Shown here piece by piece: positions 17,084 through 26,011 of a DNA stretch of 64,000 bases (the first letter of the stretch is position 1; every line of letters starts with the position of its first letter). Below the pieces are notes generated by a model. The model saw only the letters and a list, made by a program, of their open reading frames with translations. It was not told the DNA's origin and did not search any database. The DNA comes from Streptomyces fungicidicus (GTDB lineage Bacteria; Actinomycetota; Actinomycetes; Streptomycetales; Streptomycetaceae), in NCBI RefSeq assembly GCF_003665435.1, contig NZ_CP023407.1, positions 6,676,769-6,740,768 of the forward strand, in the 5' to 3' direction. Made by a program: the position numbers and the translations under genes.

Positions 17084-18597
17084 TGGGTGACTCCTTGCTG
17101 AGAGGGGCGGAGTGCCGCCGCGATACGGACGAACGAGTCCGGGCCGCCGAAGCTCCCGGGGCGGGTGACGACCGACCGGCCGTCGGTGGTGGTGCAGTGC
17201 ACGGCGCCGTGGTGGATCTCTCCGACGGGCCGCAGCGTGGTGACGCCGAGCGCGTCCAGCACCCGGCGGGCCGTCTCACCGCCGGTCAGGACGAGGTCCG
17301 GACGCCCGGGCAGCGCGGAGACGGCCCGGGCGAGGCCCGCCACGACCGCCCGTGCCGCACCGGCCCGGACCCCGCCGGCGCCGTCCACGGACACCACGGT
17401 GACCGTGCCGGGCGCGGGAGCGGGCAGCACGACGGTGTCCGTCCCGGCCAACTGCCCCGGCGCCAGCACGACATGCCGCGCCCCGGCCGCCACCAGCCGC
17501 CCCACCTGCTCACCCACCACAGGCTCCGCACTCCCGGCAACGACGAGCAGCCCCCGCCCCCCGGTCCCGACCGTGTCGTACACCGGTACGACCGCCCGGG
17601 CGGCCCCCGACGCCGCGTCCGGGCACGTCGCGGTCGGTCCGGCGGGGGAGGGCGGTGAGGCCGGTTCGGTGGTCGCCGTGGCCGGGGTGTGGGTGGCGGC
17701 TGTCGGCCCCGTGGCTTCCGCCGGTGCCGTCGGGTGGGTCGCGGCCGGTGTGTGGGTGGCGGACGGTGGGACGGCGGACGGCGGCCGGGTTCCGGCGGAG
17801 GGGGGTGTGGGGCGGCGGGAGGTGAGGAGGCGGCCGAGGGCGGCCGCCAGACCGCCGCTGCCCAGCAGCCGGACGCCCGGGCCGAGCAGCGCCGCCGCCG
17901 TGGCGATCACCGTCAGGTCGGTGTCGGTCTCCGCGTCGCAGACCGGGTGCCGCCCGTCCGCCGCCACCTCCCGGAACCGGCCGGCCAGGGCGATGGGGCC
18001 CCGCCGTACGGTCTCCAGCGGTACGCCGGTGACCGGCAGCGGGGCCAGCGCCCCGGCGACCGACCGCGGCGCCGCGCGCTCCTCGGCGCGCCAGGCAGCG
18101 GACTCGTGCAGCGGGACCCCGTCGACCAGGACCACGCCGCCGCGCACCACGCGCCGCGCGGCGGGCAGCGCGGTGGCGACCACCAGGACCTCGGCGTCCT
18201 CCGCGAAGGCGGCCGCCTCCGCGCCCACCGGCCCGCGCAGCAGCGAGTCGCACTTCTTGAACCAGAGCGGACCCCCGTCCACCGCACCGGAATTGACTGC
18301 GCGAAACGCGCGCCCCTCCGCGAGGTTCCCGTCCGCGTCGCGGCCGGCGCCGGACGAGACCCGCCCCGCCGCGCGCACCGCGCGTACCGCGGCCCGTACG
18401 GCAGCCGCGGCGGCCCCCTCGTCCAGGTACCGCGAGTCGAGGTCCACCACGACGGCCTCACCGGGGGCCGGGGAGAGCCCCAGGTCGGCCGGTCGCAGTA
18501 CGAGCCGCGCGGGCAGGCCCAGCAGCGCGGCGACCTCCGCCGCCCCCGACAGGTCGTCGGCGAGCGCGACCACCGTGGTGTCGTCCCGACGGCACAC
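17080..18597 (-). CDS. Four-carbon acid sugar kinase (DUF1537) with low-complexity linker
   Basis: A 505-residue kinase. The N-terminal sugar-binding domain starts VVALADDLSGAAEVA and includes WFKKCDSLLRGPVG; the C-terminal nucleotide-binding domain includes LVVAGSAEPVV and VLTGGETARRVLDALG. Between them, at about residues 262-331, is a stretch of about 70 Thr/Pro/Ala-rich residues not expected in this family, with repeated THTPA-like units. GTG 18597 is chosen for GGAGG six bases upstream. It phosphorylates a C4 acid (threonate, erythronate or 2-oxotetronate) at C4 for PdxA2, with which it overlaps. Confidence 0.85.
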   Translation of the reverse strand: MCRRDDTTVVALADDLSGAAEVAALLGLPARLVLRPADLGLSPAPGEAVVVDLDSRYLDEGAAAAAVRAAVRAVRAAGRVSSGAGRDADGNLAEGRAFRAVNSGAVDGGPLWFKKCDSLLRGPVGAEAAAFAEDAEVLVVATALPAARRVVRGGVVLVDGVPLHESAAWRAEERAAPRSVAGALAPLPVTGVPLETVRRGPIALAGRFREVAADGRHPVCDAETDTDLTVIATAAALLGPGVRLLGSGGLAAALGRLLTSRRPTPPSAGTRPPSAVPPSATHTPAATHPTAPAEATGPTAATHTPATATTEPASPPSPAGPTATCPDAASGAARAVVPVYDTVGTGGRGLLVVAGSAEPVVGEQVGRLVAAGARHVVLAPGQLAGTDTVVLPAPAPGTVTVVSVDGAGGVRAGAARAVVAGLARAVSALPGRPDLVLTGGETARRVLDALGVTTLRPVGEIHHGAVHCTTTDGRSVVTRPGSFGGPDSFVRIAAALRPSQQGVTQ

Positions 18598-18671
18598 GCG
18601 GACCTCCTCCAAGAACTCGGCGTCGCAGTGCCCCGATGATGACATAGCTTGCGTGATTCGCGCGAGACTCT

Positions 18672-18686
18672 TGCGCATAACGCGCA
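18672..18686. promoter_or_regulatory. Inverted repeat in divergent promoter, candidate DeoR operator
   Basis: TGCGC-ATAAC-GCGCA, flanked by related ATGCGAGCG and GATTCGCGCGA elements, lies in the 145-bp gap between the kinase and the aldo/keto reductase. It is a plausible operator for the DeoR protein encoded in the left arm. Confidence 0.4.
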
Positions 18687-18742
18687 GTCATGCGAGCGTT
18701 CACACACCGAGAACCAACCGCCCGCACCGGAAGGAACCGCTC

Positions 18743-19756
18743 GTGAGCACCGGCACCCGCACCGGCCCGCACGGAAGCCCGCAGGGAATCGGACTCCCGT
18801 CCGTCCCCGTACCGCTCTCCCGTCTGGTCCTGGGCACCATGACGTTCGGCGACACCGTCGACCGCGCCGGCGCCGCCGCCATGCTGGACACCGCCCTCGA
18901 CGCCGGCCTCACCGGCGTCGACACGGCCAACGGCTACGCGGGCGGCGAGAGCGAGCGGATCCTCGCCGAGCTGCTGCCCGGCCGCCGGGACCGGATCGTG
19001 CTCGCCACCAAGGCCGGCATCCCGCACCCCGACCAGGGCGAGCACGCCCCGCTCTCCCGGGCCGGCCTGCGCGCCGCCCTGGAGGGCAGCCTCAAGCGGC
19101 TCGGCACCGACCACGTGGACCTCTTCTACCTGCACCAGCCGGACCGCAGCACCCCGCTCACCGAGACCCTGGGAGCCGTGGCGGAGTTCGTCGCGGAGGG
19201 GAAGGTCCGCGCCCTCGGCGTCTCCAACTTCGCCGCCTGGCAGATCGCCGAACTGACCCGCGCCGCCGACGCGACCGGCGCCCCGCGCCCCGTGGTCGCC
19301 CAGCAGCTGCACAACCTCCTCGCCCGCCGGATCGAGGAGGAGTACACCGAGTACGCGGCGGTGAGCGGTCTGCGCACCATGGTCTACAACCCGCTCGGCG
19401 GCGGCCTCCTCACCGGCCGGCACCGCTTCGGGGCCGACCCCGCCACCGGCCGCTTCGGCGACTCCAAACTCGCCGCGATGTACCGGGACCGCTACTGGAA
19501 CGAGGACCTCTTCGGAGCCGTCGGCCGGCTCACCGCGATCGCCGACGAGGCCGGCCTCCCGCTCACCGAACTCGCCCTCCGCTGGCTGCTGGACCGCCCC
19601 TCCACCGACGCCCTGCTGCTCGGCGGCTCCCGGCCGGAGCACCTGCGCGCCAACATCGCCGCCGCACAGGCCGGCCCGCTGCCGGCGGACGTCACCGCCG
19701 CCTGCGACGCCCTCGGCGCCGCCCTCCGCGGCCCGATGCCCGCGTACAACCGCTGA
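18743..19756 (+). CDS. Aldo/keto reductase
   Basis: A 337-residue AKR-superfamily oxidoreductase. The catalytic set is visible as Asp and Tyr in VDTANGYAGGESE, Lys in LATKAGIP and His in DLFYLHQPD. It would interconvert an aldose or aldehyde and alcohol using NADPH. GTG 18743 has AAGGAA just upstream; the frame stays open far to the left, but only because it is antisense to the kinase gene. It is first of a four-gene operon and may feed a hydroxy-aldehyde or sugar acid into the pathway. Confidence 0.88.
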   Translation: MSTGTRTGPHGSPQGIGLPSVPVPLSRLVLGTMTFGDTVDRAGAAAMLDTALDAGLTGVDTANGYAGGESERILAELLPGRRDRIVLATKAGIPHPDQGEHAPLSRAGLRAALEGSLKRLGTDHVDLFYLHQPDRSTPLTETLGAVAEFVAEGKVRALGVSNFAAWQIAELTRAADATGAPRPVVAQQLHNLLARRIEEEYTEYAAVSGLRTMVYNPLGGGLLTGRHRFGADPATGRFGDSKLAAMYRDRYWNEDLFGAVGRLTAIADEAGLPLTELALRWLLDRPSTDALLLGGSRPEHLRANIAAAQAGPLPADVTAACDALGAALRGPMPAYNR

Positions 19757-19787
19757 CCCCCCGATACCCGCAGTCCGGAGACCTCTC

Positions 19788-20564
19788 ATGACCACCGCCG
19801 CGCACTTCACCGCCGCACTGCGCGACCGCCGCCCCCTCCTCGGCTACTGGTCGCTGCTCGACTCGCCCGTCGCCGCCGAGCGCCTCGCCCGCCTCGGCTA
19901 CGACTACCTCGCCTTCGACGCCCAGCACGGCCTCTTCGGCTACCAGGGCCTGCTGAACAACCTCATCGCCACCGACACCCGCGGCTCCACCGCCGTCGGC
20001 GTGGTCCGCGTCGAGGCCAACGACCCGACGTACATCGGCCGCGCCCTGGACGCGGGCGCCGCCGCCGTCATCGTGCCGCTCGTCGACACCGCCCGGGACG
20101 CCGCCGACGCGGTCGCCGCCGTCCGCTACCCGCCGCACGGCCGCCGCTCCTACGGCCCCATGCGCGCCCAGCTGCGCATCGGTCCGAACCCGGCCGACAC
20201 CCACGAGCAGACCGCGGTCCTCGCCATGATCGAGACCGCCGACGGACTCGCTAACGTCGAGGAGATCTGCGCCACCCCGGGACTCGACGGCGTCTACGTC
20301 GGCCCGTCCGACCTGCGCCTGGCGATCGGGGGCGCCACCTCCACCGACCCGGACGTGGCCGACGCGTTCGAGCGGGCGCTCACCCGGATCCGCGAGGCCG
20401 CCGCGGCCGCGGGCATCGCCGCCGGCATCCACAACGGGGACGGCGCGAGCGCGGCCCGCCGGCTCGCGGAGGGCTTCACCTTCGCGTCCGTCGCCGCCGA
20501 CGTCGTCCACCTCCAGCAGATCGCCGCCAGCCACCTGGACGCCGCGCGCGAGGGCCGGGCATGA
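19788..20564 (+). CDS. HpaI/HpcH-family class II aldolase
   Basis: A 258-residue protein of the 2-dehydro-3-deoxyglucarate / 4-hydroxy-2-oxoheptanedioate aldolase family, with LAFDAQHGLFGY (catalytic His), metal ligands in AMIETADGLANVEEI and VGPSDLRLAIGG. These TIM-barrel enzymes cleave 2-keto-4-hydroxy acids to pyruvate and an aldehyde. It overlaps the next gene by ATGA. In this operon it suggests that part of the sugar-acid substrate is dehydrated to a 2-keto-3-deoxy acid before cleavage. Confidence 0.88.
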   Translation: MTTAAHFTAALRDRRPLLGYWSLLDSPVAAERLARLGYDYLAFDAQHGLFGYQGLLNNLIATDTRGSTAVGVVRVEANDPTYIGRALDAGAAAVIVPLVDTARDAADAVAAVRYPPHGRRSYGPMRAQLRIGPNPADTHEQTAVLAMIETADGLANVEEICATPGLDGVYVGPSDLRLAIGGATSTDPDVADAFERALTRIREAAAAAGIAAGIHNGDGASAARRLAEGFTFASVAADVVHLQQIAASHLDAAREGRA

Positions 20565-21520
20565 GCACCCCCGCGCGCACCACCCTCATCACCACGCCCA
20601 CCTTCGCCCGCCACTCGCCCGACCCCTGGACGCTGCTCGCCGACGGCGGCGCGGGCCCCCTGCGCCCGTACGACGACCGTGCCCTGCCGTACGGCGAACT
20701 GCTCGCCCGGATAGCCGGCGCCGACGCCCTCGTCGCCGGAATGGACCCGGTGACCGCCGAGGTCATGGACGCCGCGCCCCGGCTGAAGGTCATCGCCAAG
20801 CACGGCGTCGGCACCGACACCATCGACGTCGCCGCCGCCCGCGACCGGGGCATCCCCGTCGTCTTCGCTCCCGGCTCCAACTCGCGGGCCGTCGCCGAGT
20901 ACACCTTCGGGCTCGTCCTCGACGCCGCCCGCCGGATCAGCGCCTCCCACACCGCGGTCACCGAGGGCGGCTGGCCCAAGCTCTTCGGCCCCGAACTGCA
21001 CGGCCGTACCCTCGGCGTCGTCGGCTTCGGCCGCATCGGCCGGCTCGTCGCCGGATACGCCCGCGCCTTCGGGATGAGCGTCCTCGCCCACGACCCCTAC
21101 GTCCCCGACGACGCGGTCACCGGGGCGGACGCCGAACCCGCCGGGCTCGACGCGCTCCTCGCCCGCGCCGACGTCGTCACCCTGCACCTCCCGCCCGCCG
21201 GCGAACCCCTGCTGGACGCCGCCCGGCTGGAAGCCATGAAGCCCGGCGCGATCCTGGTCAACGCCGCCCGCGGCGGCCTCGTCGACGACACCGCGCTCGC
21301 CGCCGCCCTGCACTCCGGACACCTGGCCGCCGCCGCGCTCGACGCCTTCGCCGTCGAACCCCTCCCGGCCGGCCATGTGCTGCGCACGGCACCCCGTCTC
21401 ACCCTCACCTCCCACATGGCCGCCTGCACCCCGGAGGCCAACCGCGCGATGGGCCTGATGGTCGCCGAGGACGTACTCCGTGTCCTCGACGGCGAGGCCC
21501 CGCGCCACGCGGCCGGCTGA
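20561..21520 (+). CDS. D-2-hydroxyacid dehydrogenase (NAD-binding)
   Basis: A 319-residue dehydrogenase of the phosphoglycerate/formate dehydrogenase family. The Rossmann motif is GVVGFGRIGRLV, the substrate Arg is in NAARGGLVDD, and the catalytic His is in LTSHMAACT. It reduces 2-keto acids or oxidises 2-hydroxy acids. Start and stop of the aldolase overlap (ATGA at 20561-20564). It may oxidise the hydroxy acid that enters the aldolase step. Confidence 0.88.
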   Translation: MSTPARTTLITTPTFARHSPDPWTLLADGGAGPLRPYDDRALPYGELLARIAGADALVAGMDPVTAEVMDAAPRLKVIAKHGVGTDTIDVAAARDRGIPVVFAPGSNSRAVAEYTFGLVLDAARRISASHTAVTEGGWPKLFGPELHGRTLGVVGFGRIGRLVAGYARAFGMSVLAHDPYVPDDAVTGADAEPAGLDALLARADVVTLHLPPAGEPLLDAARLEAMKPGAILVNAARGGLVDDTALAAALHSGHLAAAALDAFAVEPLPAGHVLRTAPRLTLTSHMAACTPEANRAMGLMVAEDVLRVLDGEAPRHAAG

Positions 21521-21620
21521 CCCCGCCCCGCCGCCCGGAACGTCACCCCCCATTGCTCCTCCCCGCCCTGTTTGCCTTCCGCTCCGGCGACGGCGCCGGA
21601 TCCAGCAAAGGAACACCGCC

Positions 21621-23036
21621 ATGTCGACCACCACCGCCCCAGCGGCGGAGCACGCGCAGGCCGATCCGTACGCCCTGCGCCCCGAGGACGCCCGGCCCGC
21701 ACCCACCGTCTTCCGCGACCGGATACGCCATCTCGGCCCCGGCTTCGTGCTGTCGGCCGCCGTCGTCGGCTCCGGAGAGCTGATCACCACCACCGCGCTC
21801 GGCGCCGAGGCGGGCTTCGCCCTGCTCTGGCTGGTGATCGTCTCCACCGCGGTCAAGGTCTGGGTCCAGATGGAACTGGCCCAGTGGACCATCCTCAACG
21901 GACGGACCGCACTCGAGGGTTACCGCGACGTCGGGCCCCGCATCGGCCGGCTGAGCTGGATCAACTGGCTCTGGATCGGCATGGACTTCGCCAAGATGTT
22001 CCAGCGCGGAGGCATCATCGGCGGTACCGCCGCCGCCTGTTCGGTGCTCTGGCCGGTGATCGGCGAACCGCTCAGCTGGGGCTCCCTCGCGCTCTGGGCC
22101 GTCGTCGTCACCCTCGCCGCGGTCCTCCTGCTCCAGTCCGGCAAGTACAGCCTCGTCGAACGCGCCTGCCTCGTCTCCGTCGTCGTCTTCACCCTGGTCA
22201 CCGTCAGCCTCGCGGTGGGCCTGCCCGGCACCGAGTTCGGCTACGGCGGCAGCGAACTGGGCAGCGGCTTCGGCTTCGAGATCCCGGCCGGCACCGTCGG
22301 CATCGCGCTGGCCGTCTTCGGCATCACCGGCGTCGGCGCCGACGAGATGACCACGTACACCTACTGGTGCATGGAGAAGGGCTACGCCCGCTGGACGGGC
22401 CCCGACGACGGCAGCGAGGAGCGCGCCCGGCGCGCCGAGGGCTGGATCAAGGTGATGCGCCTGGACGCCCTCACCGGCCTCGCCGTCTGCGTGCTGTGCA
22501 CCCTGTCCTTCTACGTCATCGGCGCGGCCGTGCTGCACCCGCAGGGCCTGGTGCCCGAGGGCAACAAGATGATCACCACGCTCTCGCGCATCTACACCGA
22601 CACCATGGGCCCCTGGGCCGAGTACCTGTTCCTGATCGGCGCGTTCGCCGTCCTCTTCTCCACCCTCATCGGCTCCACCGCCTCCGTGCCCCGGCTGTGG
22701 ACCAACACGCTCGGCCTGCTCGGCGTCATCGACTGGGGCGACGTCCGCGTCCGCACCCGCACCATCCGCGTCCTCACCTGGTGTCTGCCGCTGCTGTGGG
22801 CCTGCTTCTTCCTCTGGATGCAGTCGCCGGTGCTGATGGTCCAGATCGGCGGCATCGGCGGCGGGATCTTCCTGCTCGCCGTGGTCGTCGCCGTCTGGCG
22901 GCTGCGCTCCACCGGCGTCCCGCGCCGCTTCCGCGCCAACCCCTGGCTGACCGGGGCCCTCGTCGTCAGCAGCGCCGCCATCCTGTGCGTCGGCGTGTAC
23001 GGCGTGCTGAAGACGCTGGGAGCCGTCCCGGAGTAG
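21621..23036 (+). CDS. Nramp-related transporter lacking metal-binding motifs
   Basis: A 471-residue integral membrane protein with about 11 helices and the overall Nramp pattern (GPGFVLSAAVVGSGELIT at the first helix). The DPGN of true Nramp metal carriers is replaced by GSGE, and the helix-6 MPH motif is absent (GITGVGADEMTTYTYWC). It is the last gene of the sugar-acid operon. The family name would predict a Mn/Fe carrier, but motif loss and context point to uptake of an organic acid. AAAGGA precedes ATG 21621. Confidence 0.82.
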   Translation: MSTTTAPAAEHAQADPYALRPEDARPAPTVFRDRIRHLGPGFVLSAAVVGSGELITTTALGAEAGFALLWLVIVSTAVKVWVQMELAQWTILNGRTALEGYRDVGPRIGRLSWINWLWIGMDFAKMFQRGGIIGGTAAACSVLWPVIGEPLSWGSLALWAVVVTLAAVLLLQSGKYSLVERACLVSVVVFTLVTVSLAVGLPGTEFGYGGSELGSGFGFEIPAGTVGIALAVFGITGVGADEMTTYTYWCMEKGYARWTGPDDGSEERARRAEGWIKVMRLDALTGLAVCVLCTLSFYVIGAAVLHPQGLVPEGNKMITTLSRIYTDTMGPWAEYLFLIGAFAVLFSTLIGSTASVPRLWTNTLGLLGVIDWGDVRVRTRTIRVLTWCLPLLWACFFLWMQSPVLMVQIGGIGGGIFLLAVVVAVWRLRSTGVPRRFRANPWLTGALVVSSAAILCVGVYGVLKTLGAVPE

Positions 23037-23065
23037 CCCACCGCCCGGACAGGACCCGGACAAGG

Positions 23066-23114
23066 ACGGCGCGGGGTTCCCGCACGAGACGCTCGTGCGG
23101 GAACCCCGCGCCGT
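23066..23114. terminator. Bidirectional hairpin terminator
   Basis: A perfect 23-bp stem (23066-23088 with 23092-23114) with a 3-nt loop lies between the convergent Nramp-like and MFS genes and ends one base before the MFS stop codon. Confidence 0.92.
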
Positions 23115-24308
23115 TCAGCGCGCCGCGGCCGCGCCCTCCCGCTCCTTCCAGCGCACCCGGCCCGAGCACACCGCCACCAGCACCGCGGAGGCCGCGACCA
23201 CCGCCATCCCGGTCGTCAGGTCGGTGCGGCCGGCCACGAAACCGATCAGGGCCGGACCCGCGAGAAGGCCGGTGGTGCCCATGGCGGCCACCAGGGCGAG
23301 CGCGTCGGGGCCTTGGTCCGCGGCGGCGACGTAGAGGCAGGGCGTCACCGTGGCCATGCCCAGGCCGACGCAGGCGAAGCCGGCGAGCGCGGTCCAGGTG
23401 CCGCCGGACAGCAGGGCGAGGGCCAGGCCCGTACCGGCCATGACGCTGCCCACCCGCACCATCCGCGCGTCGCCCCAGCGGCCGCGCCAGCCGTCGCCCA
23501 GCAGGCGCGCCAGCACCATCATCACCGAGACGACGGCGATGCCCAGCGGCGCCAGCCGTCCCGACGCCCCCGTCTCCTCCGTCAGATAGAGCGCAGACCA
23601 GTCGTTCATCGCGCCCTCGACGACCGTGCCGCACACCATCGCGCAGCCCAGCCAGAGCGCCGCCCGGGAGGCGCCGGTCAGACTCCTGAGCCCCTTCTTC
23701 CCCTGCTTCTCCTCCTTCGTGGGCTGTTCCCCGGCCGGAGGCGCGTCCGGGAGCGCACGGGGACCCGCACCGGCCAGCAGCAGCAGTCCCAGCGCCGCCG
23801 CCACCGCGAAGTGCGCGGTCACCGAGTGCGTCACGGTGTTCACCCCCGAGGCCAGCAGCGCGCCCCCGAGCGACCCGCCGCTGAACGTCGCGTGCAGCTG
23901 CGCCATCGCGGCCCGGCCGTAGTGCGACTCGAGCGCGGCGCCCCGCGCGTTCATGGCCACGTTCAGACAGCCGACGGCCACCCCGTCGACGAAGATCACC
24001 AGCAGTACGAGCGGGTAGCCGCCCGCCGCGGCCAGCACCGGCAGCACGGCCACCAGGACCAGCGCCGACCACAGCGCCAGCCGCCGCGCGCCGAGCCGCC
24101 GCATCAGCGGGGCGACCAGCGGGAAGGACACCGCCGCCCCGACACCGCAGACCATCAGCAGCAGCCCCACCTCCGTCCCGCCCAGGTCGAAGCGGTCCTT
24201 GAGGGCGGGCAGCCGGGACGCCCAGGTGGCGTACTGGAAACCGAGGAAGCAGAACAGCGCGGCGATCGCCAGCTGGTCACGGCGGAAGTCGCCGAGGGTG
24301 GGCGGCAT
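23115..24308 (-). CDS. MFS transporter
   Basis: A 397-residue 12-helix major-facilitator protein (FLGFQYATWASRLPALKDRF start, LLMVCGVGAAVSFPL, MNARGAALESHYGR in the central part). It resembles the YfmO/ProP-like drug/sugar exporters that carry a charged Glu/Lys-rich cytoplasmic loop after helix 6. ATG 24308 has AGAGGGG upstream, inside the end of the preceding gene, so it is the last gene of a four-gene operon. Export of the operon product is the simplest role. Confidence 0.85.
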   Translation of the reverse strand: MPPTLGDFRRDQLAIAALFCFLGFQYATWASRLPALKDRFDLGGTEVGLLLMVCGVGAAVSFPLVAPLMRRLGARRLALWSALVLVAVLPVLAAAGGYPLVLLVIFVDGVAVGCLNVAMNARGAALESHYGRAAMAQLHATFSGGSLGGALLASGVNTVTHSVTAHFAVAAALGLLLLAGAGPRALPDAPPAGEQPTKEEKQGKKGLRSLTGASRAALWLGCAMVCGTVVEGAMNDWSALYLTEETGASGRLAPLGIAVVSVMMVLARLLGDGWRGRWGDARMVRVGSVMAGTGLALALLSGGTWTALAGFACVGLGMATVTPCLYVAAADQGPDALALVAAMGTTGLLAGPALIGFVAGRTDLTTGMAVVAASAVLVAVCSGRVRWKEREGAAAAR

Positions 24309-24313
24309 GGGAG

Positions 24314-26011
24314 TCAGATCCCCTCTCCGGGGTCGCCGGGACGGTGGTGCGGGACGGGGCGGGAGAGGTAGACGGCGCCCTCGCCGTAACTCCCGGGAGG
24401 TCCGGCCGCCGGGTCGGGCCGGTATCCGTGCCCGGCCCAGAAGCCCTCGGTCCCGCCGACGGCGACCAGCGAGATCCGCTCGAAGGCCGACCGGCCCGCG
24501 GTCGCCGTGAGATGCCGCAGGAGCCGGCTGCCCAGCCCCCGGCCGCGCAGATCGTCCGCGATCACCAGGTCGTGCAGATGCAGATTGCGCGAGTCGTACG
24601 CCCGCTCCTCGGGCCGGCTCAGATCCGGCCACCGGTGGCGGGGATAGGGCAGGGCGAGCACATAGCCGGCCACCCGCGCGCCGGTCTCCAGCACGAAGCA
24701 GGTCTCCGGGGAGGCCCGGCCCCGGGAGCGCAGCGCCTCCAGCCCTTCCGACAGCGCGGCCGGCGCGTACACCTGGGCCTCCAGGGCGGCGATCCGCGGC
24801 CAGTCGTCCTCGGTGATCCGGCGGACGCGGACGTCCGGGACGCCGCCGCCCACGCAGACGCGGGGCAGCGGGGCGAAGCCGTTGAAGCCCTCGGTCGTGT
24901 AGCTCGCCGCGTAGGCGCCGGCGGACAGCACCCACACCGGGTCGCCGGACGCGAGCGCCGCCGGTACCCGCACCCGGGGGTGCTCGTGGGCGTAGGCGTC
25001 GTCGCTGTCGCAGGTGGGGCCCGCGACGACGACCGGCACCAGGTCCGAGCCGGCCGCGTCCGGACGGGAGGGGAAGACCAGCGGGTACCGCACCTGGTCC
25101 ATCTCGTACAGTCCGTTGAACTTGCCGCAGCTCAGGAACAGCCAGCGCTCGCGTTCCCCGTCCGGCCCGCGGCGCGTGGTCAGCCGGGCGACGTGCGCCC
25201 TGATCGCGCCGTGGTCGGCGACCAGATGGCGTCCCGGTTCGACCAGGAAGGCCGGCGGACGCGAGGACGCTCCGGCCAGCCGCTCCATCCCCTCGCGGAG
25301 CACCGCGAAGATCTTGTCCAGCGGGGGATCGAGCCGTTCGCCCCGGCGGTCCGTGTAGCCGAGCGCGGGCAGACCGCCGCCGAGGTTGACGTGGTCCGGC
25401 ACGATCCCGCGGCCGTGCAGCGCCGTGAGCACCTCGGCCAGGGCGGTGAAGGCCCGCTGCCACGCCTCGGCGGTCATCTGCTGCGACCCCACGTGCACCG
25501 ACAGCCCCGACGGGACCAGCCCCGCGTCCCGCGCGGCCTCCAGCACCCGTACGGCGTCGTCCGCCGAGCACCCGAACTTACGGCTCAGCCCCCACAGCGC
25601 GCCCTCGCCGCTGGTCGCCAGCCGGCAGAACACCCGTGCGCCCGGCGCGTGTTCGCCCAGCGCGACGACGTCCTCCACGCTGTCCGTGGCGAAGTCCCGC
25701 ACGCCCAGCCGGCAGGCCTCGGCGATGTCCCGGTCGGACTTGACGGTGTTGCCGTAGTGGATCCGGCCGGCGGGCACGCCCGTCGCCAGCGCCAGGGCGA
25801 TCTCCCGGGGGCTCGCCGCGTCGAACCCGGCGCCCCGGCCGGCCAGCCGGGCCAGGACCTCCGGCACCGGGCAGGCCTTCACCGCGAACCGGATGCCGAC
25901 GCCCGGCAACTCACCGGCCAGCGCGTCGTACTGGGCGGCGATCCCGTCCAGGTCGTAGACCAGCGCGTCCCCTCCGGCGGCCGCAAGGGCGGCGCGCAGC
26001 GCCCCGTTCAC
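24314..26011 (-). CDS. PLP-dependent decarboxylase (DapDC/ODC class) fused to GNAT acetyltransferase
   Basis: A 565-residue two-domain enzyme. Residues about 1-385 are a fold-III PLP decarboxylase: PLP lysine Lys45 in FAVKACPVPE, SVHVGSQ, EPGRHLVADH, and the active-site Cys in GPTCDSDDAY near 334, so the site looks complete. Residues about 390-565 are a GNAT domain with DLRGRGLGSRLLRHL as the acetyl-CoA loop. The likely chemistry is decarboxylation of a basic or diamino acid and N-acylation of the amine. GTG 26011 overlaps the upstream stop (GTGA). The substrate is unknown. Confidence 0.85.
   Translation of the reverse strand: MNGALRAALAAAGGDALVYDLDGIAAQYDALAGELPGVGIRFAVKACPVPEVLARLAGRGAGFDAASPREIALALATGVPAGRIHYGNTVKSDRDIAEACRLGVRDFATDSVEDVVALGEHAPGARVFCRLATSGEGALWGLSRKFGCSADDAVRVLEAARDAGLVPSGLSVHVGSQQMTAEAWQRAFTALAEVLTALHGRGIVPDHVNLGGGLPALGYTDRRGERLDPPLDKIFAVLREGMERLAGASSRPPAFLVEPGRHLVADHGAIRAHVARLTTRRGPDGERERWLFLSCGKFNGLYEMDQVRYPLVFPSRPDAAGSDLVPVVVAGPTCDSDDAYAHEHPRVRVPAALASGDPVWVLSAGAYAASYTTEGFNGFAPLPRVCVGGGVPDVRVRRITEDDWPRIAALEAQVYAPAALSEGLEALRSRGRASPETCFVLETGARVAGYVLALPYPRHRWPDLSRPEERAYDSRNLHLHDLVIADDLRGRGLGSRLLRHLTATAGRSAFERISLVAVGGTEGFWAGHGYRPDPAAGPPGSYGEGAVYLSRPVPHHRPGDPGEGI

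Noticed and set aside
17165..18742. Long open frame extending the aldo/keto reductase by about 525 residues upstream
   Set aside because: The extension is antisense to the DUF1537 kinase, has no domain, and the family N-terminus with an RBS lies at 18743.
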